Shown here: positions 1-6,833 of the stretch, one piece after another | Numbering within the stretch: position 1 is the first letter of the stretch | How the letters are laid out: each line of letters begins with the position of its first letter | DNA from: Clostridia bacterium | GTDB lineage: Bacteria; Bacillota_A; Clostridia; UMGS1883; HGM11501 | Length of the DNA stretch: 6,838 nt | Direction: 5' to 3' | NCBI GenBank assembly: GCA_017536285.1 | Contig: JAFXHP010000045.1 | Span: 1-6,838, forward strand | Made by a program: the position numbers and the translations under genes | The notes under the pieces: model-generated | Databases searched by the model: none | Told to the model about the DNA's origin: nothing | What the model saw: the letters and a program-made list of their open reading frames with translations, nothing else

Positions 1-1
1 A

Positions 2-111
2 GCAAAAAGGCTCAAAATGAAGAAAAATCGCAGGAATGCGATTTTTCAACACTATTTTACAACATAGAGTTTGTAACTTTGCCCAATCCACTAATTTATT
101 TGCCTTTTTGC
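2..111. repeat. Nested inverted repeats in the non-coding region after ansA
   Basis: GCAAAAAGGC (2-11) and GCCTTTTTGC (102-111) are a perfect 10-bp inverted pair. Between them lie the 11-bp hairpin at 22-47 and a weaker pair TTACAA (57-62) / TTGTAA (71-76). An RNA from either strand could fold into a three-helix shape closed by the outer pair. The region has no open reading frame of note and no good start codon behind a ribosome binding site. It may be a 3' untranslated structure, a small RNA or a remnant element. The repeats are visible; any function is unknown. Confidence 0.45.
22..47 (-). terminator. Likely intrinsic terminator of the hyd-ansA operon (could work both ways)
   Basis: A perfect 11-bp inverted repeat GAAAAATCGCA / TGCGATTTTTC with a 4-base loop lies about 92 bases after the ansA stop. 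On the minus strand the arm ends in TTTTTC and is followed by TTCATTTTG, a broken U-tract. The symmetric arms mean it could also stop plus-strand transcripts. The stem is AU-rich at its base with a CGCA core, so its strength is moderate. Confidence 0.65.
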
Positions 112-139
112 GGTCTGGACTTTTTTTACATCTCCTTTT

Positions 140-1147
140 TTATATGCTCATTTCGCCTCTTATATTTTCTTCCATCATATTTTTTACCGTAGCTGCGTCA
201 TAACCCTTGCTGAATAGATAATAAAGCTTACAGACCGCAGCCTCGGTTGTTATGTCATGTCCGCTTACAGCACCTGCACCTTTTAGGGCACTGCTGGTTT
301 CATAGGTTCCGAGAGCCACGCTTCCTTCGGGACACTGGGAGCATACCGTAATTACGGTTCCCGATTCGAATGCTTTCCTGATTATCGGTAAAAGTTCGTT
401 CTCCGATGCAGGAATATTTCCCGCTCCGAAGGTTTCTATAACTATTCCTCTTAATTTTTCCGTCATGATTGACTCAAACAACTCAAACTGAATTCCGGGA
501 AAAACCTTTATAACTCCTATAGGCACAGGCTTAAAGCGACACGCCTTAAATTCCCCATGATTGAAGTTTTCACTTAACGCCTGATTATACTTTATACCTA
601 TTCCCGCTTCCGCCAAAAGGGGAAAGTTTGGAGATTTAAAGGCAATCAGTCCGTCCGAGGAATATTTTGTGGCACGGTTTCCACGCATAAGCTTTCCGCC
701 GAAATACAGGCATACCTCGTTTATAATGCCGCCTGCGGCTATCATCAAAGAAGTAATCAAGTTATCCCTTCCGTCACTTCTTATTTCACAAAGCGGTATC
801 TGCGAACCGGTGAAAACAACGGGCTTTGAAAGATTTTCAAGTGAGAAGGACAACGCCGAGGCTGTATACGCCATGGTGTCCGTTCCGTGAAGGATGACAA
901 ATCCGTCAAAATCGTCATACCTTTTTTCAATTTCCTCAGAAATTTTATTCCACTCCCGCAACGTCATATTTGATGAATCAAGAAGGGGATGCATTTCCAC
1001 AAGTTCAAATGACGGAAGTTCCTCTCTTTTGAGGTCGGCAATTTCTTCCAACGCTCCCTTAAAGTAACCTTCCTTAGGAGCATAACCCTTATTTGTTTTT
1101 GTCATTCCAATGGTGCCGCCTGTATAAATAATGCACACCTTTTTCAT
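140..1147 (-). CDS. ansA: Type I (cytoplasmic) L-asparaginase
   Basis: It hydrolyses L-asparagine to L-aspartate and ammonia in the cytoplasm. The protein has 335 residues, like E. coli AnsA (about 338), and has no signal peptide. The first catalytic motif YTGGTIGM carries Thr12. The substrate loop DSSNMT starts at Asp57. The second signature VILHGTDTMAYTASALSF carries Thr89 and Asp90, and Lys161 completes the usual triad. Thr160 aligns by eye with the threonine of the allosteric asparagine site of E. coli AnsA, so cooperative control is possible. The C-terminal half keeps GNIPA and the TTEAAVCKLYYL stretch. The ATG at 1147 has AAGGAG (1159-1154) 6 bases upstream, inside the end of hydF, and only 3 bases separate the two genes, so it is the last gene of the hyd operon. 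Many hyd operons carry aspartate ammonia-lyase instead, and both enzymes release ammonia. A glutaminase or archaeal GatD role is unlikely from the length and motifs. Confidence 0.93.
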   Translation of the reverse strand: MKKVCIIYTGGTIGMTKTNKGYAPKEGYFKGALEEIADLKREELPSFELVEMHPLLDSSNMTLREWNKISEEIEKRYDDFDGFVILHGTDTMAYTASALSFSLENLSKPVVFTGSQIPLCEIRSDGRDNLITSLMIAAGGIINEVCLYFGGKLMRGNRATKYSSDGLIAFKSPNFPLLAEAGIGIKYNQALSENFNHGEFKACRFKPVPIGVIKVFPGIQFELFESIMTEKLRGIVIETFGAGNIPASENELLPIIRKAFESGTVITVCSQCPEGSVALGTYETSSALKGAGAVSGHDITTEAAVCKLYYLFSKGYDAATVKNMMEENIRGEMSI

Positions 1148-1150
1148 ATT

Positions 1151-2323
1151 TTACTCCTTAAATTCCGGAAGCGGTTCAAGGCTCCTTTTAAGAATTCCGT
1201 TCATATAGGCAATTGCCGTTCCGTAGTTAGTCATCGGCACATTTTGTTTTTTTGCCGATTCAAGCCTTACCGTCATTTCGTGTTCCGTTGCCATGCAACC
1301 TCCGCAGTGAATGATAAGTTTATAGGTTGATAAATCTTCGGGGAAATCCTTTCCTTGAGTGTGGGTAAAACCAATATCTTTTCCTGTAAATTCTTTTACC
1401 CAACCGGGAAGTTGAACTGTTCCTATATCCTTACACTGTCTTTTGTGGGTGCAGGCTTCGCATATTAAAATATTGTCCCCATCTTTAAGAAGAGAAAGCT
1501 CTTTCGCACCGGAAACAGCATCTTTTAGCGTTCCCTTATATCTTGCCATAATTATGGAAAAAGATGTAAGAGGTATACTTTCGGGGGTTTCTTTTTGAAT
1601 TTTCCCAAACACCTGACTATCAGTTATTACAAGGCGGACGTCTCCGCTTTTTTCAAGCGTTTCAGCATATTCTGCGTCCCTTACACAAACAGCATGAGCT
1701 CCTGTTTCAAGCACATCCCTTATAACCTGCTGCTGCGGAAGAATGATTCGTCCTTTTGGGGCAGATTCGTCTATGGGCATAACCAGAATAACCCTGTCTC
1801 CCGGATATAATATATCGCCTATTATTCTTTTACCTTCGCTGTCTTTTTTTGCAAGGGAGGCGATTTTTTCTTTTAAAAGCTCCATTCCCTCTCCGGTTAC
1901 AGAGCTAACCGAAAGCCCGTCTGCCTTTTTAATATCGGCTTTGGTAAACACTTCAATATACTTTGTTCCCTTTTCATTGAAAAGAGCAATCAGCTCCTTC
2001 TCCGTTTCGGTTATGCCTTTATCGGGGTCGATTGCAAGAATTGCGATATCACATTCGTTAAGCACCTTTTTTGTCTGTTCAACCCTTAAAGCACCAATCT
2101 CCCCCTCATCATCAAATCCCGGAGTGTCTATTATAACAGCAGGACCGAGAGGCAAAATTTCCATTGCCTTTTTAACGGGATCCGTTGTTGTTCCCGGAAC
2201 ATCCGACACAACAGAAAGCTTCTGATTTGTAAATTTGTTTACAAGACTGGATTTTCCCGCATTACGTTTTCCGAAAAATCCTATATGTATTCTTTCGCCC
2301 GAAGGCACACTGTTAAGTCCCAT
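1151..2323 (-). CDS. hydF: [FeFe] hydrogenase H-cluster maturation GTPase HydF
   Basis: HydF is the GTPase scaffold that carries the assembled diiron precursor and delivers it to apo-hydrogenase. From the chosen start (MGLNSVPSGERIHIGFFGKR) the protein has 390 residues. The N-terminal GTPase domain has a P-loop GKRNAGKS (18-25), switch I threonines in PGTTTDP (43-49), the G3 motif DTPG (66-69) and a divergent G4 motif TKAD (127-130). A dimerisation region follows. The C-terminal cluster-binding domain has the signature Cys291-x-His293, then 45 residues, then His339-Cys340-GG-Cys343. This matches the HydF pattern CxHx(44-53)HCxxC that binds the [4Fe-4S] cluster, so all key residues are present. 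The gene starts 1 base after hydE ends and stops 3 bases before ansA, and the ansA ribosome binding site AAGGAG lies in its last codons. Confidence 0.95.
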   Translation of the reverse strand: MGLNSVPSGERIHIGFFGKRNAGKSSLVNKFTNQKLSVVSDVPGTTTDPVKKAMEILPLGPAVIIDTPGFDDEGEIGALRVEQTKKVLNECDIAILAIDPDKGITETEKELIALFNEKGTKYIEVFTKADIKKADGLSVSSVTGEGMELLKEKIASLAKKDSEGKRIIGDILYPGDRVILVMPIDESAPKGRIILPQQQVIRDVLETGAHAVCVRDAEYAETLEKSGDVRLVITDSQVFGKIQKETPESIPLTSFSIIMARYKGTLKDAVSGAKELSLLKDGDNILICEACTHKRQCKDIGTVQLPGWVKEFTGKDIGFTHTQGKDFPEDLSTYKLIIHCGGCMATEHEMTVRLESAKKQNVPMTNYGTAIAYMNGILKRSLEPLPEFKE

Positions 2324-2324
2324 A

Positions 2325-3365
2325 CTATTCTCCTTTAACCAGGCTGTCGCCTCTACCCATATCAATAGTACATCCTGCGTCGATTACGCATTTCTCCAGC
2401 ATTTCAAGCCCTTCTGCACTTTCGGCACCGCTATGTGCCTTATTGTCGTAAAGAGAGTATTTATCCCTTACGGAAGCAGGCGAAAGGTTTGGCATAACTA
2501 CGTTTGCCCCCGCCCTTATTCCTGCAATTCTTCCGTCTCCCGATGCCGTTGCCAAAGCAGTTGTAGCCGGAAGCAGTACCTCCTTATTCATTATTCTTAT
2601 CAAAGAAAGCATCATAAGAGTTTTTTCCACGCTTCCTTTGCCGAAAGAGCCAAATGGCGTATCCTTGTGTGGCAAAAACGGGCCTATCCCCACCATATGT
2701 GGGTTAAACTCTTTTATGAACAAAAGCTCCCTTGCAAGATATTCGTCTGTCTGGTAGGGACTTCCCACCATAAAGCCGCAACCCACCTGAAAACCCAAAT
2801 CCTTCAGGTCATAAAGACAACGTATGCGGTTATCAAAGGATAGTGCTTCCGGATGAATTTTTCCGTAATGTTCCTTGTCGCAGGTTTCGTGGCGAAGAAG
2901 ATATCTGTCCGCCCCTGCATCTTTATAGCGTTTATAAATCTCACGGCTTTTTTCCCCTAAAGAAAGAGTAACTGCACAAGCGGGATAAAGCTCCTTTATT
3001 TTTTCCACAGTTTTTATCAAAGCTTCATCGTTATCCACCTCTCCGCTTTGAAGCACAAATGTGGAGAATCCCAGCTTTTTTCCTCTATCGCAGGCAGACA
3101 AAACATCATCGGTACTTAAACTGTAACGACTTAAGTTTTTATTACCTTTTCTCAGCCCACAGTAAAAGCAGTCATTTTTGCAAACATTTCCAATTTCGAT
3201 AAGCCCTCTGAGATATACTTTATTTCCGTAAGTTTTATTTCTTGCCTCGCATGCTTTTTTTGCGGCATAAGCTCTTACCTCATCGTTAAAACCTGATAAA
3301 AGAGCCGTAAGGGCAGAAAGTTCTGCCCTTTCTCCATTATAAAGATTATCAATCAGCTTTTTCAT
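2325..3365 (-). CDS. hydE: [FeFe] hydrogenase H-cluster maturase HydE (radical SAM)
   Basis: HydE is a radical S-adenosylmethionine enzyme that acts on the iron-cysteine synthon made by HydG while the diiron subcluster of [FeFe] hydrogenase is built. The protein has 346 residues, close to the roughly 350 usual for HydE. The radical SAM cluster motif CX3CX2C is at Cys62, Cys66 and Cys69. Further HydE-like segments are QSGE (106-109), LLRHET (156-161), VGIGPFLPH (225-233), LPATTALAT (265-273) and MPNLSP (291-296). The cysteines that hold an accessory cluster in the C-terminal part of T. maritima HydE have no counterpart around residues 302-320, as in many homologues where that cluster is dispensable. 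The radical SAM relatives BioB and PylB are less likely given the TM1266 and hydF neighbours. The ATG at 3365 overlaps the upstream stop by 4 bases and has only a weak ribosome binding site, consistent with translational coupling. The TAG stop is 1 base before the hydF ATG. Confidence 0.95.
   Translation of the reverse strand: MKKLIDNLYNGERAELSALTALLSGFNDEVRAYAAKKACEARNKTYGNKVYLRGLIEIGNVCKNDCFYCGLRKGNKNLSRYSLSTDDVLSACDRGKKLGFSTFVLQSGEVDNDEALIKTVEKIKELYPACAVTLSLGEKSREIYKRYKDAGADRYLLRHETCDKEHYGKIHPEALSFDNRIRCLYDLKDLGFQVGCGFMVGSPYQTDEYLARELLFIKEFNPHMVGIGPFLPHKDTPFGSFGKGSVEKTLMMLSLIRIMNKEVLLPATTALATASGDGRIAGIRAGANVVMPNLSPASVRDKYSLYDNKAHSGAESAEGLEMLEKCVIDAGCTIDMGRGDSLVKGE
2329..2336 (-). promoter_or_regulatory. 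Ribosome binding site that fixes the hydF start
   Basis: AAAGGAGA on the minus strand lies within the last codons of hydE, with 6 bases between it and the ATG at 2323. This placement selects the start at 2323 over the in-frame ATG at 2365, which would overlap hydE by 41 bases and add 14 residues unlike the family N-terminus. Confidence 0.85.
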
Positions 3366-3607
3366 ATCTTTGCATAAGCGGTTTTTGTGCTTATACCGCT
3401 GAGTCTTCCTATTTTTCCCGAAAGCGCACTTATTTCATCCTCGGGTGCATCCATCGCAATGCTTATGATGCATATGTTTTTTTCTCTATAGGGAAGGCCC
3501 ATTCTTCCTATGATATAAGGAGCATAGGCATGAAGAATGGCGTTTATTTCATCCACCTTTTCTCCGTTTTCAACGATAATACTTACAATTGCAACTCTTG
3601 TTTCCAT
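3362..3607 (-). CDS. TM1266-family small protein ('iron-only hydrogenase system regulator')
   Basis: An 81-residue protein beginning METRVAIVSI. It belongs to the small ACT/NikR-C-terminal-like family typified by Thermotoga maritima TM1266, which is repeatedly found beside [FeFe]-hydrogenase maturation genes. Recognisable parts are the N-terminal beta strand and VENGEKVDEINAIL, then HAYAPYIIGRMGLPY (residues 26-40) and the strand ICIISIAMDAP (45-55). There is no separate DNA-binding domain, so 'regulator' is a family name and not a shown function. The start at 3607 was chosen because GGAG (3618-3615) lies 7 bases upstream and the full family length follows. An in-frame GTG at 3703 would extend the protein through the terminator hairpin and has no usable ribosome binding site. 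The stop overlaps the hydE start as ATGA, so the two are translationally coupled. It is the first gene of the operon, directly behind the leader RNA. Confidence 0.85.
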   Translation of the reverse strand: METRVAIVSIIVENGEKVDEINAILHAYAPYIIGRMGLPYREKNICIISIAMDAPEDEISALSGKIGRLSGISTKTAYAKI

Positions 3608-3633
3608 AAAAATTCTCCTGTTTTTTAATTTAT

Positions 3634-3671
3634 AAAAAAAGTGCCCTTCAGACTCACCGCCTAAAGGGCAC
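3634..3671 (-). terminator. Rho-independent terminator (attenuator position) upstream of the hyd operon
   Basis: On the minus strand GTGCCCTTTAGGC (3671-3659) pairs with GTCTGAAGGGCAC (3653-3641) over 13 bp, including two G-U pairs, with a five-base GGTGA loop. Seven T's (3640-3634) follow directly. The hairpin lies between the promoter and the first start codon, so every transcript from that promoter must pass it. It may also stop read-through from the large upstream gene, which has no other visible terminator. On the plus strand no T-run follows the hairpin, so it acts in the minus direction. Confidence 0.85.
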
Positions 3672-3712
3672 ATGAAATGCACTTCGGCGAAGGAGTCTCC
3701 CACACCTTAGAT
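3634..3712 (-). ncRNA. Structured 5' leader of the hyd operon: candidate attenuator or small riboswitch
   Basis: The leader runs from the predicted transcription start to the end of a T-tract and lies entirely before the regulator start codon. It can fold two ways. In the first, its 3' half forms the 13-bp terminator hairpin annotated separately. In the second, AGACTC (3698-3693) pairs with GAGTCT (3655-3650) and CGCC (3689-3686) pairs with GGCG (3661-3658). This second fold encloses a small hairpin formed by GTGCAT (3682-3677) and ATGTGC (3673-3668). It uses bases of the apical half of the terminator stem, so the two folds compete. A minor local hairpin CTTC-GCC-GAAG (3692-3682) is a third option. 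I could not match the leader to TPP, FMN, cobalamin, SAM-I, THF, fluoride, ZTP or c-di-GMP-I consensus patterns from memory. The structure is seen in the sequence; the ligand or factor is unknown. Confidence 0.6.
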
Positions 3713-3718
3713 TATCTC

Positions 3719-3747
3719 ATTATACATTTTTTTATTCATTTTGTCAA
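3719..3747 (-). promoter_or_regulatory. Sigma-A promoter of the hyd maturation operon
   Basis: On the minus strand, TTGACA (3747-3742) and TATAAT (3724-3719) are both perfect consensus hexamers, separated by exactly 17 bases that are AT-rich. Transcription would start near 3712, leaving a leader of about 105 nucleotides before the first start codon. The promoter lies 29 bases after the stop of the large upstream gene, so the hyd operon is probably an independent unit. I see no clear Rex- or FNR-type palindrome over it. Such a strong core promoter suggests that control happens after initiation. Confidence 0.9.
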
Positions 3748-3776
3748 CATTCAGTGCAAAAGTAGCGTGATAGTAG

Positions 3777-6700
3777 TTATCCGTATATTTCAACAATTGC
3801 GCCTGTGCTCTGTGCGATTACCCTTGATTCAACATATGCAAAGCCATCCTTTACGGTAAAGGGAGCATCACATTCATTCCATACATCGTAGAACCTTGTG
3901 CCTTCCTTGTAGGGAACTTTAAGTACGGTTCCTTCGTAAGTGTGATAGCCTCTGTTAAAGATTGTATACATACATCTTCCGTCACCGGGGTATTTATTTA
4001 CACAAACAGAATCGTGACCTGACTCAATCATTGTTTCGGGATAATCCGATGAGAAGCAGTCTGCATATTCTTTCTTTATATGGAAGGATTTTGCCATAAA
4101 GCGTCTTCCTCTTGATTCCTCCACATCCCAGAAGGAGTCGTAAATTGCTTCACCGTTGAAGAAGGTTGCCTTTAAGGGCTGCCAGGAAAGGTGACGCATA
4201 GCCATAGGAAGAATAAGCTGAACAATTTTAGGGAATGCAAAACGGTAAATATCCGTAAACACTCTGCCGTAAATGTCGGATCCGTCCTCGGAGTGTCTTC
4301 CCTGCTCAATCATATCGTTGATGGAATCCAAAATATAATAGCTGATGTTACAGTCAATATAGCGGGCGTTGATGTCAGCCGCATAGTATTCGCCGTAGAG
4401 AACTACATCCTCGGGAACAGTATCCTTAAGCTCGGATATAAATGTTCTGTCGGTCTTTAAGAGGTTTGACGGAATTTCGTGACCGTGACCGTCTGCATAG
4501 CAGCGGTTATCAACCCTTAAGCTGAATTCGTCAACATATAAAAGTCTTACGCCGGTTTCTTCGTGAACTCTGGGATACATCTTAAGAGCGTGGTCTCTCC
4601 AGGTTTTATTGGCATGACACATTCTGAAGGAATCGTTATGAATTCCGATAAATCTTCCTGCGGCGTTCTGCACACGGAGTGTTGGGAAATATTCCTTTGC
4701 CTCGGGATAAACCTCAGACAAGAGTGTGGGATGCATATAAAGGGAAATTTCAGCACCCGTTGCGTCGGATACATCCTTTAATGCCGCCTTGAAGTTTTCA
4801 AGACCGCCAAGTCTGTCATAGTCATACTGACCGAAGTTACCCCAGAGCATATGATGGTATTCTTCAGACCAGGTCCACGCCCACATATGGAGAATGTCGG
4901 GAGTTTCTCCGTATATCTTTGTCATTTCATCCATAATCATACGGAAGTTGTACTTGTTATTTTCCTTTTCATACCATACGGGGAATTTATAGATAAGTCT
5001 TGTTTCTATAAAGTCGGGAATTTCTGCAACCAGCCAGAACTTCTGTCTGTACCATTTCTTATTCTGACACTTATATGGCTCATACCAGGAGTCAAGCCAC
5101 TCTTTATAGCTCTTGTAGGACGCGTGCCAGTCCCCCTTATGAACGTAAAGCACGGTTTCAGTACCCTTGAACAAGGAATCGTTTTTAATCTTTACATACA
5201 TTGAAGGATACTCAACGAAGGCATCTGTTCTGCCGTTTTGCTTTATAAGAGCATATTTTCTTACCTTAAGGTCACGCTCACGGGTGTTAAGGGCAAATCC
5301 TGCACCCTTTTCAGGTGAGAAAATATCCATAAACTGCATGGGATATGAAGGTGCGGATTCTTCATAAACATAGCAGGAACCGTTACTTTCGGTGTTCTGA
5401 TATTTAGGAAGGAAGTACCATGTGTCTTCGCTACTTCCGTACTTAATGTCGGAAATTACGGGGAAAAGTATGCCAAGGGTTATTTCCTCGCCCTTATTTT
5501 CCGCCTGCATATTAAGCTTTATTCCGTCCTTCTGGTCAAGAGAAATTTTAACGGTTATGTAAAGATCTTTATGACGATAGGTAATTTTTGCTTCGTTGGA
5601 AACCAAGATAGCAACTCTTTCAAAGTTTTCGATTAAAGAGTCTCCTTCTCTTACCTTAAGAAGAGCACCCTTAATTGTCATGGCTTCGGAATATGCGGAG
5701 ATTACCTTTTCCGTAAAGAGACCGCCCTTTGTGTTGAACTCGGCATAAAATCCGCCGTTTTCCACCTTTAAAATGTCGCCCTCAAGGGTGATTTTTCCTT
5801 CATAGTTAAAGTCAGCTTCGTGGCCCTTGTTACGCTCAGGGAAGGCTTCGCCTGTTAAAAGCGGAGCATCTGTATTTAATGTAAGAGCACAAAGAGAAAG
5901 ATCGGTTTCAATCAATCTGTCCTCAAAGCCGATGCTCTTAATCTTCTTCCCGTTGGTTCTTACGCCGTAAACGCCGGTTTCGCCCGTAATTTCGTGGCGG
6001 TGATTTTTGATGTTTTCGGGGAAGCACTCGTCAACAGTGCCGTCCTCATAATTGATATATACAGCATAGCGCTCGATATCGTTAATCTTTATAGGCATCA
6101 TAACCTCACCCTGGCTTCCGCCGAGAATGGTGGGATCGGGTGCACAGAAGCCCCAGCGCTCGTGGATTTTTTTATCCATATATAAAACGAAGTAAATTTC
6201 CTTCGCTTCGGAATTTACGGGTATTTCAAAGCGGCTTTCGCGGCTTTCGGGACGACAGAGCTGTCTCTTTACGCCCTCTTTATTAAAGTTAGTGATTAAG
6301 TCCTCATTTTCCTTAGGCGGAGGTGTGGGACGAATGATTTTACCTGTAAGTGCAAAAGGAATTCCCTCTACGCCGAATGTTCCGTCAAGAGATCCAACGC
6401 CGCCGTCAACCTTTCCGGGCTCATCGGCGTAAGTGTCGTTTACATAAGCAGAAAGGTCAATTGTCTTAAAGCCATCTTCCGCTACAGAAGTTTCTGTAAA
6501 TCTCTTCGGAAGCTCATCATAGGAGCAGGTGTAAAGCTTATATATATTAAATTCAACGTGGGGTGCTTTGCTTCTGAGGCGAAGGAGAAGTCTCTTATAC
6601 CTGCCCTTTTCGCACTTTGCAATAATTCTGTGCACCAAGCCGTCCGTCATCATTTCGTTTGCGGCAAGGATACCCTTTTCAACCTCGTTACCGTCCTCAC

Positions 6701-6833
6701 CGTCTGTTATGCCGAGAAGCACGTTCTGACGGAGCATAAAAAATCTCTGAAGGTCGGGTGCGGAATATTCCATAACAACATAGTCGTCAAGCTCTATTTC
6801 GCTTTCGCCATCCAAAGTAAATTCTCTGTGCAT
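3777..6833 (-). CDS. Large putative cytoplasmic glycoside hydrolase (DUF6259/GH101-like), N-terminus possibly incomplete
   Basis: The protein has at least 1018 residues and no signal peptide or membrane segment, so it is probably cytoplasmic. Residues about 120-320 look like beta-sandwich, galactose-binding-like modules (GIPFAL near 157-162, and an FEIPV then IYFVLYMD pattern near 202-220). Residues about 340-570 look like a beta-supersandwich. Residues about 595-890 look like a TIM barrel with strand-like segments ILHMWAWTW (647-655), ISLYMHP (696-702), LLYVDEF (764-770) and VLYGEYY (811-817). Residues about 930-1018 look like a C-terminal beta domain. Asp768 and Glu815 sit where a nucleophile and an acid/base would be expected by analogy with GH101-type enzymes; this is inference. 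The family call is from recalled sequence style, and the substrate is unknown. The frame stays open upstream to the window edge (a CTT codon precedes the ATG), and too little upstream sequence is present to see a ribosome binding site, so the ATG at 6833 is only a provisional start. No terminator follows before the hyd promoter. Coding is secure; function is tentative. Confidence 0.8.
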   Translation of the reverse strand: MHREFTLDGESEIELDDYVVMEYSAPDLQRFFMLRQNVLLGITDGEDGNEVEKGILAANEMMTDGLVHRIIAKCEKGRYKRLLLRLRSKAPHVEFNIYKLYTCSYDELPKRFTETSVAEDGFKTIDLSAYVNDTYADEPGKVDGGVGSLDGTFGVEGIPFALTGKIIRPTPPPKENEDLITNFNKEGVKRQLCRPESRESRFEIPVNSEAKEIYFVLYMDKKIHERWGFCAPDPTILGGSQGEVMMPIKINDIERYAVYINYEDGTVDECFPENIKNHRHEITGETGVYGVRTNGKKIKSIGFEDRLIETDLSLCALTLNTDAPLLTGEAFPERNKGHEADFNYEGKITLEGDILKVENGGFYAEFNTKGGLFTEKVISAYSEAMTIKGALLKVREGDSLIENFERVAILVSNEAKITYRHKDLYITVKISLDQKDGIKLNMQAENKGEEITLGILFPVISDIKYGSSEDTWYFLPKYQNTESNGSCYVYEESAPSYPMQFMDIFSPEKGAGFALNTRERDLKVRKYALIKQNGRTDAFVEYPSMYVKIKNDSLFKGTETVLYVHKGDWHASYKSYKEWLDSWYEPYKCQNKKWYRQKFWLVAEIPDFIETRLIYKFPVWYEKENNKYNFRMIMDEMTKIYGETPDILHMWAWTWSEEYHHMLWGNFGQYDYDRLGGLENFKAALKDVSDATGAEISLYMHPTLLSEVYPEAKEYFPTLRVQNAAGRFIGIHNDSFRMCHANKTWRDHALKMYPRVHEETGVRLLYVDEFSLRVDNRCYADGHGHEIPSNLLKTDRTFISELKDTVPEDVVLYGEYYAADINARYIDCNISYYILDSINDMIEQGRHSEDGSDIYGRVFTDIYRFAFPKIVQLILPMAMRHLSWQPLKATFFNGEAIYDSFWDVEESRGRRFMAKSFHIKKEYADCFSSDYPETMIESGHDSVCVNKYPGDGRCMYTIFNRGYHTYEGTVLKVPYKEGTRFYDVWNECDAPFTVKDGFAYVESRVIAQSTGAIVEIYG

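Noticed and set aside
57..95. Possible minus-strand promoter (TTGGGC with TAAAAT) after ansA
   Set aside because: The -35 match is weak in AT-rich sequence, and any transcript would soon meet the hairpin at 22-47. This is not enough to annotate.
1743..2225. Plus-strand open frame of 160 codons opposite hydF
   Set aside because: The serine/isoleucine-rich composition is what results from reading hydF antisense. I see no family match and no ribosome binding site.
2324..2365. Longer hydF start at 2365
   Set aside because: It overlaps the hydE coding end by 41 bases and adds 14 residues with no family match, whereas the ATG at 2323 has a strong, well-spaced ribosome binding site.
2235..2843. 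Plus-strand open frame of 202 codons across the hydE/hydF junction
   Set aside because: It is the antisense of two clearly identified genes, with no recognisable protein features and a composition typical of a shadow frame.
3362..3703. In-frame extension of the TM1266-family gene to a GTG at 3703 (113 residues)
   Set aside because: It would translate through the terminator hairpin and T-tract, has no properly spaced ribosome binding site, starts only about 9 bases after the predicted transcription start, and adds 32 residues not typical of the family. The ATG at 3607 has a good AGGAG site.
3762..3776. GTAG/TAGTAG pattern between the large gene's stop and the promoter as a terminator or operator
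   Set aside because: It is not a true inverted repeat and is followed by no T-tract, so nothing supports a function.
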